Below are positions 26,008 to 40,167 of a stretch of 64,000 nt of DNA, piece by piece (positions within the stretch are counted from its first letter, which is position 1; each line of letters begins with the position of its first letter). This stretch comes from Sphingomonas psychrotolerans (lineage in GTDB: Bacteria > Pseudomonadota > Alphaproteobacteria > Sphingomonadales > Sphingomonadaceae). The notes under the pieces are model-generated. The model worked only from the letters and a program-made list of their open reading frames with translations, was not told the origin of the DNA and did not search any database. The stretch covers positions 1,798,001-1,862,000 of the forward strand of contig NZ_CP024923.1 of NCBI RefSeq assembly GCF_002796605.1, written 5' to 3'. Position numbers and translations under genes: made by a program.

Positions 26008-27426
26008 TCAACGGATCAGGGCCTGATAATCGTCGCCGATCTGCGGCAGCATTAGCCGCGCCGCGAGCGCACTGAGCGCGATCAATGCCAGCCCCGCCAG
26101 TGCGATCCACGCGCGGCGCTTCGGCAACGGTTCGGTGACGAGCAGGATCGCCGACAGCCACGCCGCGAGCATCGACCAGAGATGGTAGCGCCAATCGCTC
26201 GCGATGCTGACGAAGAGGAAGCTCAGCTCCATCGCCGTCGCCGACAATGCCAGCGGCACTGCCAGCCCGTGCGCGGCACTTTGGGCCGGCCGCGCCAGCG
26301 CAAGCACTGCCAGGGCCACACCCAGCGCGAGAATCGGAGCGCCGGCTGGGCTGTTGGCCAGCCAGCCGGCAAAGCGGTTATAGACCACCAATTGCCGTCC
26401 CGGCGAACCGAGCGCGAGTCGGTTTGGCAAGGATTGCGCCTGCGGCACTGCCTGCGGAAAGTGCCACGGGACGAACCAGCGTGTCGTGGCGTTCCAATGC
26501 GCGAACCGGTGCGAAAGATAGGACCCCGGATGTTCGCCGATCGCGCGCGCCCACGCCGAGAATATCTCCCGGCGCGGGCGGCCGGCGAGACCGCGCTGGA
26601 TGAAGTCGCAGCGTTTGCCGATCGAGAATATGTCCCACAGCACCGACGAATGGCAGCGCTTGGCCTCGATCCGGCGCCACGTCGTCGTCGGGAGCAGCGG
26701 CACCGCCTCGGGACCGGCACGATGGGCGATGCCGGCGATATCGAAGAGTGGCTGGGTCGCCTCGACGTCGCTCGGCTCTGCCCCGAACAGGCCGTGATTG
26801 ATCATCGGGGAAAGCGCGAGCACAGCGAGTGTCGTGGCGCCAATCAGCACGAACCGCCGGCGCCAGTCACGCCATCGCCATGGCGCGAACAGCCCCACCG
26901 CGAGCGGAGCCACGGCAAAGATCGCGTTTGAGCGGACGAGCGCCGCATAGCCGAGCAACAGGACGAGCGCCGCCGTCCCGGACCAGCCGAGCGGCCTCCC
27001 CTGCAACCGCTTCCACGCGACCAGCCCGGTTGCGCAGAGCAACGCGGCCGCCATCTGGCCGTCCTTGACCACCAGCGCCTGCCAGCCGAGCAGCGGCGGC
27101 CACAACCCGAGCGCGAATACGCCTAAGGCCGCCTTCCGCGCGCCGCTGCGGGCAAGTGCCGCCGCGACCAGGCCCAGGCCGATCCAGTAGAACAGGGTCT
27201 GCAGCGCGAACATCGGCGCCTGCCCCGTCCAGCCCAGTCGATAGAAGACCGTCCAGAGCCGCGCCATCGCCGGCGGGTGCCAGTCATAATAGGCGCCCGA
27301 CACGACCTGCTGATATTGCGCCACGCTGTCATAGTGCGCGACGCCCGGCCAGAAGAATGCCAGCACCGTGGCGCAGAGCGAGGTTGCCGCGAACCCGAAC
27401 CATCCCGCCGGAGACAGGGTTCGCAT
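26008..27426 (-). CDS. multipass inner-membrane protein, GT-C glycosyltransferase-like
   Basis: 472 residues from the ATG at 27426 (GAGGCG upstream; an in-frame GTG at 27465 has no ribosome site). About ten hydrophobic helices surround a periplasmic-type first loop, GVAHYDSVAQYQQ ... YYDWHPP, with acidic residue and HPP pattern as in GT-C glycosyltransferases and DUF6020-like proteins. A second soluble loop carries several Cys (KRCHSS, GKRCDF). It might transfer sugars from lipid carriers, but the donor and the acceptor are unknown. Lies just downstream of the M16 peptidase pair on the same strand. Confidence 0.55.
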   Translation of the reverse strand: MRTLSPAGWFGFAATSLCATVLAFFWPGVAHYDSVAQYQQVVSGAYYDWHPPAMARLWTVFYRLGWTGQAPMFALQTLFYWIGLGLVAAALARSGARKAALGVFALGLWPPLLGWQALVVKDGQMAAALLCATGLVAWKRLQGRPLGWSGTAALVLLLGYAALVRSNAIFAVAPLAVGLFAPWRWRDWRRRFVLIGATTLAVLALSPMINHGLFGAEPSDVEATQPLFDIAGIAHRAGPEAVPLLPTTTWRRIEAKRCHSSVLWDIFSIGKRCDFIQRGLAGRPRREIFSAWARAIGEHPGSYLSHRFAHWNATTRWFVPWHFPQAVPQAQSLPNRLALGSPGRQLVVYNRFAGWLANSPAGAPILALGVALAVLALARPAQSAAHGLAVPLALSATAMELSFLFVSIASDWRYHLWSMLAAWLSAILLVTEPLPKRRAWIALAGLALIALSALAARLMLPQIGDDYQALIR

Positions 27427-27465
27427 CAGGCCTGCGCCTCGCCCTCCGCCCGCCAGTGGCGCCAC

Positions 27466-28878
27466 CTAGGGAACAGACACCCGCTGGAACGGCACGTTGG
27501 CCAGCTCGGGGAGCGCCTTGAGCTGGGGCTCGACGGTCTTGAGATCGCCGACCGCCACCAGAACCAGCTTCTCCAGCGGATAGCTCGCTTTGGCCGAGGC
27601 CTGCATCGCCTCGGGGCTCACCGCTAGCACTGCCGGCACATAGCGATCGGTCCAGTCGGCGGGGAGACCCAGCAGGTCCCGCGTCGCCAGCGTGTTGACC
27701 AGCGACGGCGAGGTCGAGTTCGAAATCGCGAACAGCCCCGCCATATAGGTGCGGATGCCCTTCGACTCCTCGATCGGCGCCGGCTCGTTCTGCATCCGGC
27801 GGATCTCCTTGAACACTTCGGTCAGCGCCGCGCCGGTGACGTTGGTCGTCACGTCGGCATCGAAGGTCCACAACGCGTCGCCGGGATTGAATGCCACCCC
27901 CGAGCCCGGGGAATAGGTATAGCCTTTGGTCTCGCGGATGTTGGTGGTGATGCGCGAGCTGAACGCGCCGCCGAGCAGCGAATTGGTCACTCGCTGCGGA
28001 ATGTCGGCCGCGCTGCCGGCGACGGCGGCGTCGAACGACAGCCGCAAGGTGGTCTGCGGCGCATCGGGACGGTCAATCAGGATCACGCGCGGCCCAGGCT
28101 GATGCGGCGCGGCGAGCGTGAGCGGCTCGGGGCCGGCGGCCCAACCGCCGAATGTCCGGGTGATCGCCGCCTTGACCGCGGCGGCATCGAACTTGCCGGC
28201 GACGTAGAGATGCGCGCGCTTCGCCCCGAACTGATCACGGTGGAAGCCCTTGACCTGGTCGATCGTATAACCGGCGAGCTGCGCCTGGCTCGGCACGACG
28301 CGGCCATAAGGATGGTTCGGGCCGTAGATCGTCCGCGCCAGCGCGATATCGGCGAGCGTGCCCGGCTGTGACAGCCCGACGCTGAGCTGGCGGCCGAGAT
28401 TTGCCTTGACCCGGGCGAGCTCGCCTGGCGGCAGATCGGGGCGGATCGCCACATCACCGATCAGCGCCACCGCGGCGGGCGCGAATTCGGACAGGATGTT
28501 CATCGTGATCTGGGTGGTCTGCTGGCCCGCGCTAACGCCAAGGTCGCCGCCCATGTCGGCAGCAGCGGTGGCCAGCTGGCCGGCGCTGCGCCCCGCTGCC
28601 CCTTCCTTCATCGTCGCGGCGGTCAGGTCAGCGAGCCATGTCGTCTCGCCTTCGCTGACATTGCCCGCGCGGACGCGCAGCGACACCACTGCCTTGGGCG
28701 CGATGCCATAAGGGACCAAGGTCACCTGCATGCCGTTGGGCAAAGTGAAGCTCTCGGTCGCGGGCAGCTTGAACGGCTTGGGCTCGCCGACCGGCGGCGG
28801 CGGCGGAAAATCCTGCGCGAGCGCCGGAGTGACGACGGCAAACGCCAGCAGGTGTGCGAGCAGCGCGCGCTTCATCAC
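27466..28878 (-). CDS. M16 family peptidase-like subunit lacking the zinc motif
   Basis: 470 residues. An exported M16 (insulinase/pitrilysin) domain pair, with signal MKRALLAHLLAFAVVTPALA. FTLPNGMQVTLVPYG and later ETKGYTYSPGSGVAF are typical of the family. Where the zinc motif HxxEH should be, it reads TTWLADLT (about residues 79-86), so it has no catalytic metal site. It overlaps the active M16 gene by ATGA and probably forms a heterodimer with it, the common active/inactive arrangement. Confidence 0.88.
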   Translation of the reverse strand: MMKRALLAHLLAFAVVTPALAQDFPPPPPVGEPKPFKLPATESFTLPNGMQVTLVPYGIAPKAVVSLRVRAGNVSEGETTWLADLTAATMKEGAAGRSAGQLATAAADMGGDLGVSAGQQTTQITMNILSEFAPAAVALIGDVAIRPDLPPGELARVKANLGRQLSVGLSQPGTLADIALARTIYGPNHPYGRVVPSQAQLAGYTIDQVKGFHRDQFGAKRAHLYVAGKFDAAAVKAAITRTFGGWAAGPEPLTLAAPHQPGPRVILIDRPDAPQTTLRLSFDAAVAGSAADIPQRVTNSLLGGAFSSRITTNIRETKGYTYSPGSGVAFNPGDALWTFDADVTTNVTGAALTEVFKEIRRMQNEPAPIEESKGIRTYMAGLFAISNSTSPSLVNTLATRDLLGLPADWTDRYVPAVLAVSPEAMQASAKASYPLEKLVLVAVGDLKTVEPQLKALPELANVPFQRVSVP

Positions 28879-30278
28879 TTGCCTCCCTGTGCAGCGGTGC
28901 CCTTGGCGGCGGCACCCGGCTCGATCACGTAGACCGAGCGATTGGTCTTGCGCAGATATTCCTGCGCGGTCTTCTGGATCAACGCCGGAGTCACCTTGGC
29001 GAAGCCGTCCTCGATGCGGTTGATCGCTTGCGGATCATCGTCGAACAGCGCGTGGACCGCGAGCAGATCGACCAGCCCGACGCGGCCCCCGCCGTCGATC
29101 TCGCCATACAGGTCCGATCGCATCTTGGTCTTGGCGCGGGCGAGCTCGGCGGCCGAGACGGGCGTGCTGCGCAGCGCCTCGATCACGTCGTCCACGGCTT
29201 TGGTGATCTGCGCGGGCGTATGCGTCGGATCGTGCGTGAAACTGAAGCTCCACAGCATCGGCCCGCGATAATTGAACATGTTGCCGAGATCGCCATTGAT
29301 CCCGCCGCTGATCTCGCCGGCAATGCCGGTCTGCTGGACCAGCCTGGTGTAGAGCCGGCTGTCGTCGCCCTGGAGCAGGATCTGGTCGATCAGCCCCATC
29401 GCATACCATTCCGGGGTGCCCCGACCCGGCACGTGATAGCCCGCGGCATAACCCGGCTTGGGGGCGAGCGCATCGACGCGGCTCTTGAACTTCTCGGCAG
29501 TCTGACGCGGCTCGGAGATGTCGGGCTGGACCACCGCCGGCTTTTTCGGGATTGGCCCGAAATATTTCTCGATCGTCGCGCGGGTCGCCGCGTAATCGAG
29601 GTCGCCGGCGATCACCATCACCGCGTTGCTGGGGCGATAAAAGGCGTCGAAAAAGGATTTGGCGTCGGGGACAGTCGCCGCCTCGATCTCCTTCAGATCG
29701 CCGTAGAAATTGTGGCTGTTGTACCAATTGGTGTTGGCCAGCATCGGCAGGTCGATCCAAGGCCACGTGCTGTAGGGCTGGTTAAGGACGTTGACCTTGA
29801 CTTCGTTGCCGACGACGCCCTGCTGGTTCTCGAGCACGGTCTGGTCGATCACCGGATTGGCCATGCGATCGGCCTCGAGCCACAGCATCCGATCGAGCGC
29901 GCTCGACGGCAGCACCTCGTAGTAATTGGTGAAGTCGAAGCGGGTCGAGCCGTTGTTGATCCCGCCCGAATTGGTCACCGTCTTGTCGAACACGCCTTTG
30001 GGGGCGTGCTTCGATCCCTGGAACATCAGATGCTCGAACAGGTGGGCGAAACCGGTGCGCTCGCGCGGCTCGACGCGGAAGCCGATGCCGTAATAGACCG
30101 CGATCGTCACCGTGGGCGCGATCTGATCCTTCGCCAGCACGACCTTGAGGCCGTTGGGCAGGGTGAAATACTGCATGTCGACGTGCAGTTTCTGCGCCGT
30201 CGCCGGGGCCGGCTGGGCAAGCGCGGGCACCGACAGGGCCGTGGCGGCGAGCGCGAGCGCGAGGCTCCATTTCTTCAT
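28875..30278 (-). CDS. M16 family zinc metallopeptidase
   Basis: 467 residues from the ATG at 30278; the longer frame upstream lacks a signal. A signal (SLALALAATALSVPALA) precedes the catalytic HLFEH (residues 79-83) and the distal Glu region (LWLEADRM). It probably degrades peptides in the periplasm or at the outer membrane. Translationally coupled (ATGA) with the inactive partner downstream. Confidence 0.92.
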   Translation of the reverse strand: MKKWSLALALAATALSVPALAQPAPATAQKLHVDMQYFTLPNGLKVVLAKDQIAPTVTIAVYYGIGFRVEPRERTGFAHLFEHLMFQGSKHAPKGVFDKTVTNSGGINNGSTRFDFTNYYEVLPSSALDRMLWLEADRMANPVIDQTVLENQQGVVGNEVKVNVLNQPYSTWPWIDLPMLANTNWYNSHNFYGDLKEIEAATVPDAKSFFDAFYRPSNAVMVIAGDLDYAATRATIEKYFGPIPKKPAVVQPDISEPRQTAEKFKSRVDALAPKPGYAAGYHVPGRGTPEWYAMGLIDQILLQGDDSRLYTRLVQQTGIAGEISGGINGDLGNMFNYRGPMLWSFSFTHDPTHTPAQITKAVDDVIEALRSTPVSAAELARAKTKMRSDLYGEIDGGGRVGLVDLLAVHALFDDDPQAINRIEDGFAKVTPALIQKTAQEYLRKTNRSVYVIEPGAAAKGTAAQGGK

Positions 30279-30500
30279 GCCGGAGAACCTCTTCGAAAGA
30301 ATCGGGATGTGTGTTGGCGTAGCATCACGCCGATAGGGTGGGAAGCGCGCTTGACGCATGTCAGGACCGGACGCGCGATCCCGTTTCCCCAAGGGCAGGC
30401 GCTCGTCATCCCGGTGCCAGACGCGGCGACACGCCAGCCGGCGAGCACGCTCGACCGATCATTTCGAACCGGTACGGTGACGCGCTTATTGGGCAGCCGT

Positions 30501-32077
30501 CTATTGGGCAGCCTTCGCCTTTCGCGCTTCGAGCCGGTTGAACATCTCGCGCGCTGTCTCGCCGTCGGTCACGCCTGCGATCCTGTATTTCACCTTGTCG
30601 GCCGCGCGCTGCTTTTGCCTGGCTTCGCTCAGCTCGGTGGGATCAATCGCGAGGAACGCGGCGGGGCGAATGATTGCGATCGCCTCGTCGATCATTCCGC
30701 GCGCCTCGAAATCGGCGGCGAGTTGCATCCGCAGATCATCGTGCTGGGGCATCAGCTCGAACGCGCGGTAGAGCGCGTTCTGCGCCGGTTCTGGCGGCAG
30801 ACGTCCGGCTTTGACGAAGCTGTTGTAGAAGCCCTGGAGGATGCGCGGATCGTCGGGAGTTTTCTTTGCGGCCTCGCCATAAAGCGTGCGCGCAGCGGTC
30901 CAGGCCGCGGGTTCCTTGTTGCCCGAGGCGGCGAGCCGGTCGGTCAGCATATCCGCCTTGGCAGCAATCGCTAAACCGTCGTCCGGGGCGGCCTGGAGCC
31001 AGCGAGCGGCGAATTCCGCCGCCTGTTCGTCGCGCCCGGCAAGGCGCTGCGCCTCGAAGGCGAGCCGCAGCGCGTAGGCATCCGACGGATGGTCCCTCGC
31101 CGCGTCTACGACCTTGTCGGCAAAGGCGGCGGCCTCGCGCGCGGGCACGCCGGCATACAGCCTCATGTCGAACGACAGCATCGCCTCTTCCGCGGGGCGC
31201 ACCTTGCGCGTGGTGATTGAGCCGGAGTCGAGCTTCTTGAAGGGCAGCGCGAGCGCGTTGAGCTTGAACTTCACCGAGTAGGTGCGCAGCTCTTCGTTGA
31301 GCTTGTCGAGGTCTCCGAAGGCGCCCTGCGCGGCCTTTTCGAACGCGACGCCTTTGTTCACGCTGGCGAGATATTTCTGCAATTGCCCGCGCCGCACTCC
31401 GGCGTTGCTGAGATAGTGAACGAGCAGCCAGCCCTCTGAATAGAGCAGACCAAGGTTAGATTTGACGTCACTGTAGCTTTTCGCGGCAAGCAATTGCCGC
31501 ATATGAATCCATTGATTGTACCACAAGGCAGGATATCGGGACTCGAGACGGTTACCGACCACGACGGTGTCGCTCGCATCGATTTCGATCGATCCCATAT
31601 ATTCGGCGAACCCCTCGGAATACCAGACAGGGTACGCCGCCGGGAAATACTGGTGCATGAAGTGGTGGGTGAGTTCATGGAACAGGATCTGCTGCGGCTC
31701 CATATCGGCGATATAGACTTCGCCGCGCGACCCCTTGCTGCCGCGAATCTTGGTCCGCGTCATGACCGTGTACGGACCGCGCAGGGTGGTATCGTAGAAG
31801 CCGGCGACGCCTCCCCCCCGAAGGGCCTGACTTCCTGCACCGCATCCATGTCGGCGACGAGGAATACCGTCACCCGGATCGGGGTCGAAGGCGCGGTCGC
31901 GCCCGACAGATAGCGCAAGGCGACGTGGAATTTCTCGAGCCGGATCGCGGCGTCGCGAGCCGCGCTCTGGCTGCCGGCCGCATAGACCGTGAAGTGCTGC
32001 GACGTTGCCACGTGCCATGCCGCGAATGCCGATGACGGCGCAATCGCCAGCACCAGCGCCAAAATAAACCTGAACAT
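30501..32077 (-). pseudogene. exported HELTH metallopeptidase-like protein, frameshifted at a G7 tract
   Basis: The N-terminal part starts at the ATG at 32077 (AGGGGGG upstream). It has a signal peptide (FRFILALVLAIAPSSAFA) and reads WHVATSQHFTVYAAG, as in DUF1570/peptidase-MA-like proteins. At a run of seven C on the plus strand (31813-31819, G7 in the mRNA) the frame breaks. The rest continues in another frame as GVAGFYDTTLRG, the zinc motif HELTHHF with a downstream EGFAEY, then a helical TPR-like C-terminus. Adding one G would restore about 525 residues. It is a sequencing error, a fresh mutation or a phase-variable tract. Confidence 0.75.
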
Positions 32078-32141
32078 ATGCCCCCCTTGCCCATCAGAAG
32101 CCTATCGCTGGGCAAGGGTCTCGGCAAGTCGGGCCTTGCGA

Positions 32142-34064
32142 CTACTTCGCCATCACCGCCGACTGATCGAGCGGCACCACCGGCAACAGCACCGAACTCG
32201 CCTGCACCCCGCCATAGACGATCGACACGGTCGCCTTCTGATAGTCCGACTTCTTGGCGAAGAAGATGTTGTCGACATATTTCTGCGGGTTGCGATCATA
32301 GACCGGGAACAGGCTCGACTGGATCTGGACCATGATCCGATGCCCGGGCTGGAAGACATGGTTCACCGTCGGCAGACGAAACTTGTATTGCTGGACCTTG
32401 TTCGCGGGGATCGGCTCGGGCTTTGAGAAGGAATTGCGGTATCGACCGCGGAAGATGTCCATCGCGATCGGCAGCTGGAACCCGCCCATCTCCTTCTTCG
32501 TCGCCATCTCGTCCGGATAGACGTCGATCACCTTGACGACGAAGTCGCCATCGGTGCCCGTCGTCTTCGCGAAGATATCCGCCAGCGGCGCACCCGAGAC
32601 GCGGACCGGCACGGTCAGCGGGTCGGTGACGTAGGTCAGGACGTCGGTGCGGCCATCGACGAAGCGCTGATCGGTGACGAGATAGGTCGACCAGCGCCCG
32701 TCGCTGAAATTCACCGGCCGCGGCAGATGTGGGACCGGCTTGGCCGGATCGGAGACATAGGAGTCCGACCCCTGCCCCGGCTTTTCGAAGCCGAGGCCTT
32801 CGGCAGGCTTGAGATAAATGGGGGTAAGCTTGGCGTCGCAACCGGTCTCGCAGGCGAGTGGCCATTTGTTGAGATACTCCCAGCGATTCTCGCCGGTATT
32901 GTAGAAGCTCGCTTTTGCCGGGGTGAACGCCGGCGCGCCGTCCTTGAGATACGCATTGAAGAACGGCAGCAGGATATCGCGCCGCGCCTGGAGCGCGGTG
33001 TCGCCCTCGAATTCGAGCTGGCCGAGCTTCGAACCGTTATAGTTGAACCCCGAATGGCGCCACGGCCCCATCAGCAGGAAGTTCTTGTCGGCCTGGCTCG
33101 TCTTCTGCATCGCCTCGAAGGTCGTGATCGCGCCGTACATGTCCTCGTGATCCCAGATGCCCTGCTCCCAGAGCGTCGGCACGTTCGACGGGTTCTTCGC
33201 CAGCAATTTGTCGAGCGCCTGGCCCTGCCAGAATGCGTCATAGGCGACGTGCTGGCTCATCTTGTTCCACGCCGGCAATTGGTCGTAGCCGAACTGCTTC
33301 GCCCAATCGCCGGCCGAGCCGATCCGGCGGAACGTATCGTAATCGTCCCATTCGGGGCGGTTGGGCGCCTTCCCGTCGCCCTTGTAGCCGGTCTGCGCGC
33401 CGATCCAGCCGATATTGGCGAGGCGGAAGGCGCCGTAATGGAACCAGTCGTCGCCCATCCAGCCGTCGATCATCGGGCTCTCGGGCGCGGTGACCTTGAG
33501 CGCCGGGTGCGGATTGAGCAGCGCCATCACCACAGTGAAGCCCTCATAGGACGAGCCGAGCATGCCGACCTTGCCGTTGCTCTCGGGGGTGTTCTTGACC
33601 AGCCAGTCGATCGAATCCCACGCATCGGTGGTGTGATCCACCTTGGTCGGGTTGAGCGGGCCGACCGGCGGCCGGGTGATGACATAGTCGCCCTCCGAAC
33701 CGTATTTGCCGCGAATGTCCTGGAACACCCGGATATAGCCGTCGCGCACGAACACCTCGTCGCCTTCGGGCAGCGCGTTGAGCATCGTGGTGCTGTCGGT
33801 GCGCTTGACGCGGCCGGCGGCGTTATAGGGGGTGCGGGTGAACAGGATCGGCGCGTTCTTCGCGCCCTTCGGGATGACGATGACGGTATAGAGCTTCACG
33901 CCGTCGCGCATCGGGATCATCACTTCGCGCTTGATGAAGTCCGAAGCCTGCGTCGGGGGCGAGAATTTCGCCGGAATGTCGTTGAACGGCTCTGCTTGCT
34001 GCGCCAGCGCGGGCGATGCGAGGATTGCGGTACCCGCGAGAAACGCGGTGAGCAGCTTGTTCAT
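32142..34064 (-). CDS. exported CocE/NonD-type alpha/beta hydrolase
   Basis: 640 residues with a signal peptide (KLLTAFLAGTAILASPALA). Serine hydrolase of the CocE/alpha-amino-acid ester hydrolase family: VFQDIRGKYGSEGDY precedes the nucleophile elbow GSSYEG (Ser172), and GPWRHSGFNY lies in the third helical region. A C-terminal jelly-roll (X-Pro dipeptidyl-peptidase type) ends with RIMVQIQSSLFPVYDRNP. It may hydrolyse amino-acid esters or beta-lactam-like acyl amides in the periplasm. Same strand as the frameshifted peptidase; a cluster of hairpins lies just upstream. Confidence 0.88.
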   Translation of the reverse strand: MNKLLTAFLAGTAILASPALAQQAEPFNDIPAKFSPPTQASDFIKREVMIPMRDGVKLYTVIVIPKGAKNAPILFTRTPYNAAGRVKRTDSTTMLNALPEGDEVFVRDGYIRVFQDIRGKYGSEGDYVITRPPVGPLNPTKVDHTTDAWDSIDWLVKNTPESNGKVGMLGSSYEGFTVVMALLNPHPALKVTAPESPMIDGWMGDDWFHYGAFRLANIGWIGAQTGYKGDGKAPNRPEWDDYDTFRRIGSAGDWAKQFGYDQLPAWNKMSQHVAYDAFWQGQALDKLLAKNPSNVPTLWEQGIWDHEDMYGAITTFEAMQKTSQADKNFLLMGPWRHSGFNYNGSKLGQLEFEGDTALQARRDILLPFFNAYLKDGAPAFTPAKASFYNTGENRWEYLNKWPLACETGCDAKLTPIYLKPAEGLGFEKPGQGSDSYVSDPAKPVPHLPRPVNFSDGRWSTYLVTDQRFVDGRTDVLTYVTDPLTVPVRVSGAPLADIFAKTTGTDGDFVVKVIDVYPDEMATKKEMGGFQLPIAMDIFRGRYRNSFSKPEPIPANKVQQYKFRLPTVNHVFQPGHRIMVQIQSSLFPVYDRNPQKYVDNIFFAKKSDYQKATVSIVYGGVQASSVLLPVVPLDQSAVMAK

Positions 34065-34132
34065 GGACGACCGTGGCTCCCTGTGTGGAAGCGCCGTCGA
34101 TAGACCCGGAATAGTAACACATGAAAGGAAAT

Positions 34133-34222
34133 TCCCTCTCCCGTCGGGAGAGGGAGGGAGCCGCTGAAAGCGGCGGAAGGGTGAGGGTCGACCGGCAGCG
34201 TACCGTTGACCCTCACCCTTCC
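34133..34222. repeat. cluster of three hairpins (composite intergenic repeat)
   Basis: Three consecutive inverted repeats: TCCCTCTCCC/GGGAGAGGGA (34133-34155), GCCGCT/AGCGGC (34160-34174), and a perfect 15-bp pair GGAAGGGTGAGGGTC/GACCCTCACCCTTCC (34175-34189 and 34208-34222). Elements of this composition are common between genes in proteobacteria. It lies between the Pro/Ala-rich gene and the CocE gene, both on the minus strand, and may terminate the former. Confidence 0.75.
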
Positions 34223-34274
34223 TACGCGCTTCGCGAGCAGGCCCCTTCCCGCTCCCAAAGGGTGCGGGAGTAGG

Positions 34275-35612
34275 TCAGGCGTGTTCGGGTGCCCCGAGCA
34301 GCTCTGCCTCGACATCCTCGACCATGTGCGGCCGGGTCGCGCCGATCGGGCCGACGCCGTCGTTCACCGGGCTCGGGCGGCCGATCTTGAACGCCGCGGA
34401 GGTGCGGCCCTCGCTGCCGTCGGCGAGCGTGTAGCGCGCCTCGGCGATGACGACCGGGTTGAACACGCGACCCATCTCGCCCTTGGGCACCGCGAGGTGC
34501 GCGTCGATGCGCGTGCCGTCGCCCGGCTCGATCGTCACCGGCGGAACCGCGGTATCCGCGGCGCGCCCGGCCAACAGGTTGTCCATCTCGCTTCCTTCGG
34601 CGTCGGCGAGCATGAAGGTAGAGATCCGGACGTTGCGCGCGGACACGTCCCCCGAATTGCCGACGGTCAGCTCGACATCGACCAGCGCCTCTTCCTCGCT
34701 GGTGCCGGCGCGGACCGGACGCAGGCCGAATTCCAGCCATGGGCGATTGGCGACCGGCGCGGGGGCATCGGTCACACCGGCAAGGTCCTCGCTCTCAGCC
34801 TCGGTCACTTCTGCCTCGACATGCGCCTCGGCGAGTTCGTTCGCTGGCGACGGGATCGCCGCAGGGGCAATGGTGGCGGCAGCGGTCGCCGCCATGAACG
34901 GGCTCAGCTCGGGCTCGCGACGCGGCTCGATAATCGGCGCGGCGGTGACAGGCGCAATCGGCGCCTCATAAGCGCGCGGCGCGACCGGCTCTTCAAAGAC
35001 TCGTTCTTCGACGGTGTCGGTCTCGTCGGAGCGGCGGCGCATCAGCAGCAGAACGGCAGCACCGGCGACGAGGATCAGCAACCCGCCCAGCAACCACGGC
35101 CAGGCGAAGCTGGATCCACTGCTTGTCGCGGTCTGCGTCGTCGTGGTTTCGGCGGGGGGCGGCACAGCTTCAGGCGCAGGCGCAGCGGCGATCGGCGCGG
35201 GCGCGGGCGCCTCGGCGGCGGGTGCCGGCGACTGGGCTACTGGCGTGGCTGCCGGTGCCGGTGCCGGTGCCGGTGCCGCCTCGCGGACCGGTGCTGCGGC
35301 ACGCGTCGTCTGCCGCACGGTCTGGCGACTCTGCGTGGTGCGGGTGGCCGATCGTTCGGCGCGCTCGGCTCGCGGGGCGGCTTCGGTCACCGTATCGGGG
35401 CGGGGTCCGGGCGGCGGCGCGGGCTGCACGATCGGCGCCGACGGCGCCATCTCGATGCGCGGTGCGGACGCTGGCGCCTGAGCGGGCGTGACCGCAATCG
35501 GTGGTGGCGTGACGGTCTGCGTCGACGCCTCCTGCGCGAAAGCCGGGGTGGCAAGGAGCGCGGCACCGATCAACAGTGCGGCGCGGGGGCGGACGAGGTG
35601 CTTCTTCATCAT
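34275..35612 (-). CDS. Pro/Ala-rich single-pass membrane protein (paralogue B)
   Basis: 445 residues: a signal peptide (RAALLIGAALLATPAFA), a long Ala/Pro-rich region, one membrane helix (WPWLLGGLLILVAGAAVLLL) ending MRRR, an acidic/Ala-rich linker and a C-terminal beta domain (EEALVDVELTVGNSGDVSAR). The predicted topology has the Pro-rich part in the periplasm and the beta domain in the cytoplasm. It matches paralogue A at 24755-25927 in architecture and in the VGNS core. Function unknown. It is the last gene before the rpoB promoter region and diverges from rpoB. Confidence 0.65.
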   Translation of the reverse strand: MMKKHLVRPRAALLIGAALLATPAFAQEASTQTVTPPPIAVTPAQAPASAPRIEMAPSAPIVQPAPPPGPRPDTVTEAAPRAERAERSATRTTQSRQTVRQTTRAAAPVREAAPAPAPAPAATPVAQSPAPAAEAPAPAPIAAAPAPEAVPPPAETTTTQTATSSGSSFAWPWLLGGLLILVAGAAVLLLMRRRSDETDTVEERVFEEPVAPRAYEAPIAPVTAAPIIEPRREPELSPFMAATAAATIAPAAIPSPANELAEAHVEAEVTEAESEDLAGVTDAPAPVANRPWLEFGLRPVRAGTSEEEALVDVELTVGNSGDVSARNVRISTFMLADAEGSEMDNLLAGRAADTAVPPVTIEPGDGTRIDAHLAVPKGEMGRVFNPVVIAEARYTLADGSEGRTSAAFKIGRPSPVNDGVGPIGATRPHMVEDVEAELLGAPEHA

Positions 35613-35758
35613 ATCGCAGGTTAAACGAGTGGAACCCGCAACTCGCCCCGTCAGGTGCGCCCAGCCGTTGCCGATCCGCGACGAACAACCGGATTAATTC
35701 AAGGTTCAGCAAGTGGATCCCCGCACTTGCGAGCGCGAAAAAGGTTCCCTGCCCCGGT

Positions 35759-35787
35759 TTGACACGCGCGCCCTCGCCACCTATATC
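35759..35787 (+). promoter_or_regulatory. rpoBC promoter
   Basis: TTGACA (35759-35764), exactly 17 nt, TATATC (35782-35787): a near-consensus sigma-70 promoter, the best in the window. It lies in the 368-bp gene-free stretch 35613-35980 before rpoB and predicts a leader of about 185 nt. No other clear element is visible in that stretch. A dedicated promoter fits the separation of rpoBC from rplJL. Confidence 0.75.
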
Positions 35788-35980
35788 GCTCTCACACCAC
35801 AGCACCGGGAAATGATGCGCAGTCGCGCAGTGCATCGTGCGAATTGGCGTTGTGGAGTTCATAGGACGCTGAAAGCTGCCGAAACCCGCACAGGGAGTCG
35901 TGCAGCCTTTTCGCGTCCTTTCGCACGTCCCGGCCCGGAAAGGGGCACCGAAATTACGGCTGACGAGGCACAAAACACCC

Positions 35981-40159
<4,179 letters not shown>

Positions 40160-40167
40160 GGGAACCG

